From Setaria digitata (taxonomy: Eukaryota > Nematoda > Chromadorea > Rhabditida > Setariidae): a stretch of DNA of 58,359 bases. The position numbers and the translations under genes were made by a program. The notes beneath the pieces were generated by a model. That model ran no database searches. It saw only the letters and a list, made by a program, of their open reading frames with translations, and was not told the origin of the DNA. The first letter of the stretch is position 1. The number at the start of each line of letters is the position of its first letter. The stretch is taken from positions 1 to 58,359 of the forward strand of contig RCAB01000408.1 in assembly GCA_003640385.1 (NCBI GenBank), read 5' to 3'. Below, one piece after another: positions 41,718 to 51,309 of the stretch.

Positions 41718-43130
41718 CTTTTTTTGTGAAAATTGAGCAGTTGTACTGCATATAAGCTATATATACTACCAGCAACCAAATAAATGTATAAGTGTACTAT
41801 TTTCAGTGACATGTCATTTATTTCACATTTACTTTGCACAAACTGTATGATATATAAAGTAAAACTTAGTTGATTTTATTAGTCTCTTTCCTCCAATACG
41901 ACAAAAATTTATAAAATGGAAATGTGCGACACTGAGTTATCAGGATGCTAAGTAACTGTGAACATTTTCATTAAAAAATATGAAAAAAAAAAAAAAAAAA
42001 AACAAGTAATGAGGAAAGAAAGAGTTATTAATGCTCACTTATATTAGAATTATATCCAGAAATTCGTTTACACTTATATTTGCTACCCCTTTCTCTTCAT
42101 TTCCTGTCTACACTCCAAGCAATTACTAAAAATGAATTCGAATTATAACTTTTGCCAAGCATGATGAGTTCGAAGACCTAGGTACTCCTCTTAATACAAA
42201 AACAAGAAACATTAGGTTAGATTTGCAGACGTTTTTCGGACAATAAATAAAATTAAACGTAGTAATATCTATTAAAATAAGAGAATTTTAGAAACCAAAT
42301 AGTAAGTTTTTAAGCGAACTACTCAGAAATTTCCGTCGTTTCAACAAATCTAATTTACCATTCGACTCATTATTGAGCAGCATCCCTGTAGAACCATGTA
42401 ATTTTTCTGTAGAATATTTCTATGAGAAATTAACAAAAAATGAAATAAAACAGCCAAGAAATGTTACTACCAATAATAAAATCTCCACTCTTTCCCAATT
42501 TTTGTTATGAGGGTTGATGTCTCCTTTCATGCCGAAAATCCCTTAGAAAATATGTAGAGAGAGAGAAGGTCTACCGGAAATACCATTTCCGAAACATTAG
42601 AGCAATACTTTGCACAAAATAGTAGGAGTGCTCAGAAGAAAAAAGAAATACTTAATGGTTTAAAATTTGGTTCCACGTCTCGCAGTTACCAGGAATGCTT
42701 AGAAGTAAAAAGGAAGAAAAATGTGGTACCCACTTGTTTGTATTTGCGAAACAAAAAAGGAAACACATTTTATTTAACCGCTACTTAACAAAATCATTCA
42801 GACTTTTTACAGTCGTATAATAATCAATCTTAAAATAAACCCTATCAAAATTAAGATAATAATACATAATAAAGTTTATACTGAAACACTGTAGTACACT
42901 AAAAAAAAAAATTACTACAACAAAAAAAATCAATAATGAAAAAGTTGACAATTCAAAAACAAACGAAACGTGAAATATATGTCCATGGAATTTATAAATT
43001 AAAATCCTAATAAAAAAAAGCACGTACATTTGGTCATGCGTAGACAATTCGAAAGGCAATAATATTTAAAAGATTTCTTTCAATACAAAAATCTTTTCAG
43101 AGTGGTTCGAAAACGATTCATGGAACAGTT
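39493..43130. other. intergenic AT-rich
   Basis: No supportable exon. The stretch includes a single N at 40634 beside an A run, a GA-rich tract near 40665-40700, and many homopolymers. Open frames are Phe/Lys/Asn-rich and compositional. Confidence 0.55.
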
Positions 43131-44059
43131 TTATGCAACGGCTACACCTGCTGTATCCGCCTGAAACAATACACGTCGTATATTGATAAACTGCCACTTG
43201 CGTGACGAAGAAGCGACATCACCAACATAAATATGGAAATGAAAGGTTTCTGCACGGAATCTGTTTAACAAAAATGCTTAAATGGATAATATGATCAGCA
43301 TTTTTTTAAATCATACGAAATAGTGTCTTTGCCACGCACTCAAAACGTAATATGAGGCCTATTCCTTCACCAAACCTAAACTGCGGCGGCATTCAAACAT
43401 GTGATATCATAAAATAGTGAGGTAAAGTGAAAATGACGAGAAAGCACAATAATCGCCTGTCCACTTAATATGCCTAAAATCTGCTCTGCTAATGACTTGA
43501 AATATCCCGCTTAAGCAAAATTTTCATGAAACACAGTTTTGTTTAAAGAACGAAGACATACACATCAAATGCAATAATCTGTGAATCTTGCAAGTGCTTA
43601 CTACAGTTGCTATCCATGACTGTTTCTCATATCCTTAATTCCGAGTACAACAAAAACTCCTACATTCAACTGTCAGTACTATCAGTGACATCACAACCTT
43701 CTAAAGTTCAAAACCTGAGCAGTCAGATGGACGTGAACCGCTGGATCTGAGAGACAAGACAGGGAAAATCCACCTGTCTTGACTAGACCCACTACTCCAA
43801 TTTCATCCTTAGTCAGCAGGACAATAGGAATCTGGCTATGCTTTCCATCACCGTCGTCATCCCACTGCTACCCAGTAACTGAAAATTTTTGAAATTATAA
43901 TAGGTAGACATTACAATACCAATAATAACAGCAAATAATAATAACAATAATAATAATTACAAATCTCTCTTATTTTAAAGTCTACCTATTATAAATACTT
44001 GTCGCCAATCTGCAGGTGTACTTCTACCATCTTCTTTCGGTACAGTCCCAAAACCATTC
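43131..44059 (-). CDS. unrecognised gene, three 3' exons, 5' part missing
   Basis: I do not recognise the product. The supported exons in reading order are 44059-43999, 43864-43698 and 43260-43131 (TAA). Phases are 2 in, 0, 2 and end. The peptide starts NGFGTVPKEDGRSTPADWRQ, continues with WDDDGDGKHSQIPIVLL and TKDEIGVVGLVKTGGF, and ends with FHFHIYVGDVASSSRKWQF and RRVLFQADTAGVAVA. It looks like a folded soluble domain with beta strands, not low-complexity sequence. The second exon could end instead at 43715, which would need an extra exon for phase. Upstream exons were not found; candidates at 44900 and 45400-45523 are weak. It may be the 3' end of a longer gene. The first intron has paired ends (see findings). 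Confidence 0.5.
43895..43994. repeat. 15-bp perfect inverted repeat within an intron
   Basis: TTATAATAGGTAGAC at 43895-43909 is the exact reverse complement of 43980-43994. The spacer of about 70 bp holds AAT/AAC-type triplets. The arms sit at the two ends of the 134-nt intron 43865-43998. Confidence 0.9.
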
Positions 44060-46946
44060 CTATTTCCCCGGAATTAATCCAAACTTTCAATATTCTTTGT
44101 GTGAATTTCCCAAATCCTCCAAAATTATATGCCAGACTACTTAGGCCTTCGTTGAAGGATTTGAGTAAATCAAGACTCACTTATGTTTGGGAGCGATGAA
44201 CTACAACAGATCCACCTTTCTCCACCTGAAAATACAGTTCTCATCATTCTCGCGTAAAAAGAAATGCAAATTAAGCAGTGAAGCAATGTATATTAAGTAT
44301 AATAATGCAAGGGAGAAAGGAACATGGTTATCTTATACAGATATATCTGAGCAAAATTTAGAAACCATTATCTTCCGTTGCAACATTCCATTTTAAACTA
44401 TTCACTGCGAGCTGCGCTATAAGGCATGCTCGCAAAGACGTTTCTTCCATACATCAGAACTATAAAAATTTATCGGACGATGATGTTCGAGAGTGTAAAT
44501 GGATACTAAATACTTCGTAGTAAGCGATACCATATGCTGAGTTCATTTTCATTTACTTAACTACTACAGATCGCCGTCTCCTGAAAGAAATTTATGCGAC
44601 CATTTGCCAAACAATCTTGAGATTGAATTGGCTGTAATTAAATGCACGATATCGCAGCGCATTTTACGGTAGGATCCTCAATTGGCTGCCAAAATATGTA
44701 AATGTAAAACCTCAATTTCAGTTGCTGTTCCAATTTTATCATTTTTACACTTTTCCTTCACAGCTTATTTCTGGGATGAGCAAACAAATCAAATCACTTC
44801 ATTCCCGGTAATCAATTAGCAACGATAAAGATAGGATAAAGTATCAACAACCCTCAGCAGGTCGCAAAAGACGTCATATGCATACCTAGATAAGAAACGT
44901 ATGAAATGGCGACAGCTAAAAAGCAGAACCAATGAAATTATCCATCAAAAATTAGGAGAAAATCGGTACTTTTTAAAACAATAACCTTCGATGTTACATA
45001 ATATGATAGTCCACGTATATATTTACTTTATACTCCGTCAAAACATCTTAAACAGACAATAATACGAAAGAAGAGGATAAGTCAACTTGCTAACTAAAAA
45101 AAATTAATTATCTGTACACAACGTATTCAAGCTTATCCTCAAATCTTAAAATAAGCTTCATTTTCATGCAGCTCAGTGTAACACTGAGTACATGAATTCT
45201 AATTGCTGACAACGATTTTATGTAAATAAACCAGTGCTTACAAACCACCACTCAATTAATGACTACAATCATCTTTGCCATATATATCTCTATATGACAA
45301 ATAAAAATAATGCTAGAAACGAATTAAAATTTCGATACAATATAACTCGTTACCTTTAACAAATAAAAGCAATGCTGAAAATAAATGCAAGATCAAGAAA
45401 TAACGTAACTAGCCATCCTCTACAACATTTCTGAATCCAAACGCTATATGTAACAAGGAGCAGAAAAATAAACGGTCCGTATTTTCCGATTACGGCCAGT
45501 ATGAAAATCCAGGAATATCTCATGATTCTGCAAACAATTCACCCGAAATCAATGATGTGGATTTAGTATTCCGTTTTGATAGGTAGAATAATGAATTATA
45601 TAGGTTGCAGAAAATTTTTGCCCAAAATCCAACGAATAAAATTAATTACTCGTAGTTAACGAATTTACTTTAAATTCAATCGCAAATTTTAAATTACAAT
45701 TCATTCTTATGAAACCTAATGTAATTGAACCAACAAACAATTATATACATCACACTCTTACACAGACTTAGCACCACAACCACCTGTGTTCTCAGCTGTA
45801 TTATCACGAATAGCGGTATTTTTCAGCTATCTCTATTGCAGTAAATTTTCGCGCATTTTTTCAAATTCAAGCGTGGCGTTTTTACTAATTGTATGTAACA
45901 ACAGTATGTTGCAACTATTGGTTGACTGGTCAGATGTTTCCAAGGGGTGATTGGTTATCAAGCCGAATTAGGTGGTGTCTGGATAGAGCTCGAGCTGGTT
46001 GAAGTTCGTAAGTTTTTTTTTTTTTTTTTTCGGAATAACCTGTCGGTGTGAAATTCTCGAATAAAATCTGCAATTTTTCTTCCCATTTTTGGATATTCGG
46101 GATAGGCGGTTAAGTGAATTTCTTTCGAGACGTGCAGAAGCGTAACAATACGCTTACGGATGGTCTTGTAAAGCGTAAAAAGAGTAGCCGTAGTAGACGA
46201 ATTGCAATAGAACAGTTCGGGATTCTAACTCTGTGAACGTAACTGAGGAATTATCCGGAAGCTAATCTCCAGAAATTAGAGCAAGCAAATCATTCTTGTC
46301 TATTAAAAAAGCTGAGGCTGATGGCTAATAGGAACTTCATATTATGCAAATGCTTGAGGAATTCCAAAACTTCACAATTTAAATGATGTGAACGAATGGG
46401 GAAGAAAATAGGAAGGATGTAATGGATTGCTATTTTGTAAAAAGTAATTAATTTTATCATCAAATTAAGAGGATAAAAAAATTTCAAATGATACATGAAA
46501 CGGGATGATTTGTAATTGCATTTATGTCCTCTGTAATGATTTACAATATATGCTACGAAGATTTATTTCGCATTTCGATTCGAAACTTCAATACAAGCAT
46601 TACTTCTATCGAAATGTATATTGGTTTACAACCACTGTACATACCAGCAAATGATAATAGCTACAATGCATTCTCTAATAACTACTAAAAAGTGATAGAA
46701 AAGAATACTCAATGTTTCGCTGAATGATGATTCCCACCAAATTCAACATAGGCGTCGTCTACCTTTACCTTGTCATGATGTGAGCATTTTCGACGTTTGA
46801 TGTATAAAACAACCACGGATGGGATATGTTCAGAATCAACCATTGAATGATTAAATGGCTGTTATTTAATGTTTCATTGTTTCATATGGAATGTTGCTAC
46901 TGTTGAAATATTTCGGATTAATTTTACTAGATGTGAGCAAGAATAT

Positions 46947-46950
<4 letters not shown>

Positions 46951-46998
<48 letters not shown>
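46951..46998. repeat. poly-T tract of about 48 bp
   Basis: An almost uninterrupted T run, one of the longest in the window. Confidence 0.95.
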
Positions 46999-46999
<1 letters not shown>

Positions 47000-47100
47000 T
47001 ATTACATGTTAAGTTGCTAGTCACACGTTTGTCTAGTTAGTAATTCTGAAAAGTGTTAATTAAATTTGAAAACGTGTAACGTGTTTTGCGTGTTGTTAAA

Positions 47101-47168
47101 AAGAGAGAGAGAAGAGAGAGAGAGAGGGAGGGAGAGAGAGAGAGAGAGAGAGAGAAAGGGGGAGAGGA
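47101..47168. repeat. (GA)n microsatellite, imperfect
   Basis: GA units with GGGA interruptions, downstream of the DB/FN3/Ig gene. Confidence 0.9.
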
Positions 47169-47423
47169 GAATAAAGGTGCATCTTGTATACAATTCTCTG
47201 TTCAAAACTTTTATGGAAAATGCTTACAGCTAAGGTTGACTTATTGTCATTTGCATACAATACATTCAGTCTAACATAAGTACACAAAGATGCGAGATCA
47301 GTTACGGACAGTATCAAATGCTAAAAGGTATGGAAAAAGAAAATGAGAGAGAGAGAAAAAAAAAAGGATGGAAATAATAAAAATGAGGAGAACATTTCAA
47401 TATAGGTGGAAAGAAAACAGTTT

Positions 47424-47454
<31 letters not shown>

Positions 47455-47535
47455 GAAAAGAAAGTACTAATGAAATATATGAATAGGGATAACACATCCT
47501 GGAAATAAATGATAATTTTGATTTGAAAGTTGAGA

Positions 47536-49194
47536 TCAGAATTGGAAATGGTAAGAAGCAGTCCATTTATCATCGCTATGAATTAATCGTGCCGGATGAG
47601 CATTGCCGAAACTGTTTGATGCTACGACGACAATTTCATCGATATCATTTGCAATATTACCATATATACGTTTACTAGTCGTTACAACAGAACTTAATTC
47701 CCAGGTTGTTGAAAATTTACGTTTCCAATAAACGTGATACATATCGGCACGTGGTGTCAAATCCCAACGTAATAATAGATCGCCATCAGGATTTGGAATA
47801 GCTTTCAGGCCGGATACTGTAGCTGGCCGACTGTCTGCATTTTCCATTCGACATTGAAATATAGAGAAGGTATAGACAGCACATGCATGTGGAATAGTGT
47901 CCAGTTTATTCATTTGAAAACCATCGCAAAGTGGTAAACAAATACCGGGAACTTTTTTCCGTAAACAACAGGCACCTTCATCAACACCTGCTGTTGTACA
48001 GGTAAGAAATTTGCTTATTTCATCTTCACAATGGCTATTGATGAATGATTCCGCGCGTAACGCTGCACGCTTACCAAATTCGGAACCACAAACTGCAACG
48101 CACGGCGATCGAATACCCAAACGTTGACAACAGGTGTACGGTGGTTCTGGTGGTATTGGCGTTGCCGAAGTTAACATACGTTGCACTATCCGAATATCAG
48201 CACTAGAACTACCGAAATCGTTTGTTGCAATACAACGATAAGTACCGAAATCCGATGGCTTCAAAAATTTGACTTGAAGCGCAGAAACATAATGCCGTGG
48301 ATGCTCATGAGATGATATGTAATTAGTGAAGCTGTACTTGTCACCTCCAATCTTCTCGTAATGACCTGTTTTTTCTTGCATTTTCTTCCACTCAAAGTAT
48401 GCACTTTTGTGTGTGGTACCAGGCATTTCCATTCGGCAAGCAATTGTCACCGAGGATGCATCACCGGGAATTGAAACTGTCTCACGATATGCAGTGACTT
48501 GAGGTGCTGCTCCAGCGGTATAAAAATTAACTGTTTCGGAAGGTAATGAACGATGACGTCCATCACGAGTTAGAGCAATAACGTGTACCGAATATTTGCT
48601 ATCAGCATGTAACCCTGTAAGTGTAGCCTTGTAGTTTCGAGTGTTGATAGTTTTTTCGATGAAACCGCTATCACCTTCTTTACAGATAACCTGATATGAT
48701 TCGGCAAGATTTGAATTAACTGCTGGTGGTGACCAGGAAAGCACAACGCTATCAGTACTTTTAGAAACGATATGTAACGACAGAGGAGATGTTGGAATGT
48801 TCAAATAGCCACGCTCGAAACAGCGAAACATTGATTGCAAATTAATGGCTAAACAAGTCTGATACTTATCCCAGGCTGCAATCCCATCGATACCTTCACC
48901 ACGACACATACCGAAGCAGGCATTCTCATCGCGATCCTTTGCTTCACTCATACAACAATGAATATGATCACGGCCATCAGCCAAACATTCCGAGATTGCA
49001 TTCATATACGGTTGACAGTTCAGTTTTCGTTCAAAAATATTGTAAACATCGAAATCATTGGGTGGATTCTGAGGATTACACAACATCCGTGTACACGTTT
49101 CCGTTACGCCACGTTTTCGACAACACTGTCCAACGACAACTGCGCCTACACCGTTGGAAGCGTTATACACGAACAGAAACAGCGACAACCACAT
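47536..49194 (-). CDS. secreted DB-FN3-Ig-DB-FN3 domain protein (nematode IGDB type)
   Basis: A single-exon gene of 552 aa. The start chosen is the ATG at 49194, because it gives a clean signal peptide (MWLSLFLFVYNASNG, cleavage near residue 22) directly before the first Cys pair; the frame stays open further upstream without another ATG. Domains: DB module 1 at about 24-130 (CCRKRGVTETC, later CCMSEAKDRDENACFGMC), FN3 at about 134-230 (VVLSWSPPAVNSN, LTGLHADSKYSVHVIAL), Ig at about 236-342 (ACRMEMPG, YFEWKKM, SDFGTYRCIATNDFG), DB module 2 at about 352-455 (CCQRLGIRSPC, CCLRKKVPGICLPLC) and FN3 at about 460-545 (LLLRWDLTPRADMYHVYWKR). C. elegans has proteins with the same Ig, FN3 and DB parts (C25G4.10 type, IGDB names). 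No membrane segment follows, so secretion into the extracellular or cuticular space is likely. The function is unknown. Confidence 0.93.
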   Translation of the reverse strand: MWLSLFLFVYNASNGVGAVVVGQCCRKRGVTETCTRMLCNPQNPPNDFDVYNIFERKLNCQPYMNAISECLADGRDHIHCCMSEAKDRDENACFGMCRGEGIDGIAAWDKYQTCLAINLQSMFRCFERGYLNIPTSPLSLHIVSKSTDSVVLSWSPPAVNSNLAESYQVICKEGDSGFIEKTINTRNYKATLTGLHADSKYSVHVIALTRDGRHRSLPSETVNFYTAGAAPQVTAYRETVSIPGDASSVTIACRMEMPGTTHKSAYFEWKKMQEKTGHYEKIGGDKYSFTNYISSHEHPRHYVSALQVKFLKPSDFGTYRCIATNDFGSSSADIRIVQRMLTSATPIPPEPPYTCCQRLGIRSPCVAVCGSEFGKRAALRAESFINSHCEDEISKFLTCTTAGVDEGACCLRKKVPGICLPLCDGFQMNKLDTIPHACAVYTFSIFQCRMENADSRPATVSGLKAIPNPDGDLLLRWDLTPRADMYHVYWKRKFSTTWELSSVVTTSKRIYGNIANDIDEIVVVASNSFGNAHPARLIHSDDKWTASYHFQF

Positions 49195-51309
49195 GTGAAC
49201 AATTAGGGGACAATCCTTTACACCGGGAAAGCAAACACAGGTTGGCCGCCCTTTCAAGGTCTTCCGTTGATGATACCTTCCACCTTCCTACCCCTTCCCC
49301 CGTCCTCTCTCCCCTCGAGCATTCATTAACGCCCAAATCAACTCCTGTCAACTACTTTTATAGGCATTATTTCAAAAAAAAAAGGAAAAAAAATTTTGTT
49401 CTTATTGCAATTTCTGCTGATAGCGCGCAGTTATCATTTCCGCTATTAGCGCACTGCAGTCAACTCTTTCCAGCACTCATATTCCTGTTCTGTCATTGGC
49501 AGAGGCATTTTTATATATTTTATCCCCTCAGTCTTATTCATAACTTCTTACTACTTATGTTACTAGGAAGAACTTTTAGTAGTTAGGGATTTTTGATTCG
49601 TAGCGCTAATTACGTGTGTGATACGTGAAAAGCTAGCATGGGAACTACTAACTATACCGTTATTGACAACATGATAATTCCTTATGGTGTTTTTGTTAGA
49701 AGCGAAAAAGGTCCCATTTCCTAGTAGCTGAGAAAAACTTAACAATTTAGGGATTCGTAATATGGGTCAAAAATATTTTCCGGTACATCTCATTATGTGT
49801 TCATACCTTGAAAAAAAAAAATCTTTTAATTTGTCAATGCAGGATCAAGTTTTTCATCTATAAACCATCTACTTCAAGAAATAGGGAAGAAAGTTATAGG
49901 AGAGGAATCATCTTGGTACTTTTGGTCCTACATTTTCGTGCTCCGTCCGAAAAGGTCATGAAATTTTGGCTATGACAAATAACAGCTAAACGTACAGCGA
50001 GACGCCGTAAAACTAAATCTAAATGATTAAGTGGAAGGATGTTGATCAAATAAACTTTTATCAGCATAAATAAAAAACTAGTGTATTGTTTCTGAACTGG
50101 GTACCTTTCTTTCTCGTGGATTTATGACACCCAACAAACAATTACCAGCAAAAGAATCTGTTTGTTTACGTAATGATCCAACAGAGGTGTTAGAACGATT
50201 GTTCCTCATTGGTAATTAATCTATTACCGAATTAGGCTACTTGTTGACCCGATTTAATCACTTAATGAAAGTTACCATCTTGCACAAGTCTCTCACTATC
50301 TTTCCATTCCATTCGATCATATCATTTTCCACATTGTAAAACAAATTATTTGTGTAATATAAACACTCCTTCAGTTTACCAGATTTAAGGATGTTAGTAT
50401 GGAACTTCAAAATTCTCACCGTTCCGTATGTTCGTCCCTAAAACAAATATTGATGATTTTCAGATCTGAAACTTATTACTTCCTGGTATTTGAAAACTTA
50501 ACACCTTTTCGTCACTATGATTGCCCAAACATGAAGCTACGTTAACAAGAAAAATTTATTCTCTCTTCTCACTAATATAATCAAAAGTTTCACCTAACAG
50601 AAAAATGAACTGCCATACAAGATGAATGAAACTGGAGATCAGTACAAGTGAGTATTTAAAAGTGTTTAAGTGAAAGGATGAGACAAGAAGACATTCAGCT
50701 TGAATATATTTCAAATGAGGACTGGAGGGAGGAACACTAAACAAATTTAATTTTCGATTAAAAATAAACTTTAGAGGAAGCAAAACAGGCACAAATTAGT
50801 AAAAAAAAAAGCATTAACTTTTCGCTGACACAAAAATGTAAATCCAAGTGTCTTCAAAGTGTAACTACTGCCATTTTACGTAAAGACTGCCTTTCGAAAT
50901 ATTGTTCAGGAACTCTTTTCAGGTAGATTTTGACTAATATTAAATGTATTGCGCACAAAAATAAAGAACCATAACATTTCCAAGTTTCAAGTCAAAAAAT
51001 ATTGGTAATACTGGATTACCTTGAAATATACATAAAAACTTCGCAGAAGTTATGTTAAGATGTAGCATTTCACGACTAAGTACCACCACAGTAAAATGAC
51101 GTGAGATAAGAAACAGATTTCAGGGCTACGTACTTAACTAACAACTAAGTGGTATACACTACAGAAAAAGCTAGTTGCAACAAAAACTACATGTAGCGGT
51201 GAATAGTTGATACATAATTCACCAAGGCAAAACCAACATCAGTAAAATCCTTCAATCGAAACAGAGAAAAAAAAGTTTTCAATGATTGCAGACCTTATAT
51301 GTTAATAGA
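49195..51309. other. intergenic between DB/FN3/Ig gene and HPF1-like gene
   Basis: Both flanking genes are on the minus strand. The left part should contain the promoter of the DB/FN3/Ig gene and the right part the HPF1 3' UTR. No exon is supported. A plus-strand open frame that crosses the start of the DB/FN3/Ig gene (48939-49586) is antisense to it. Confidence 0.55.

Larger units (their letters stand above)
44060..47535. other. intergenic or unresolved upstream part of the 43-kb gene
   Basis: No firm exon was found. A 55-codon minus-strand open frame (45523-45356) begins with ATG right after a TTTGCAG acceptor and encodes a strongly hydrophobic peptide, possibly a membrane anchor exon. A Lys/Arg-rich open frame ends near 46234 on the plus strand. 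Poly-T at 46951-46998 and GA repeats at 47101-47168 follow. Confidence 0.45.

Noticed and set aside
49195..49257. Upstream extension of the DB/FN3/Ig gene from a TTG codon
   Set aside because: TTG is not a usual start in nematode nuclear genes. The ATG at 49194 gives a proper signal peptide right before the DB Cys residues.
48939..49586. Plus-strand open frame of 215 codons
   Set aside because: It lies largely antisense to the signal-peptide and first DB module part of the DB/FN3/Ig gene. The minus-strand frame has clear domains and this one has none.
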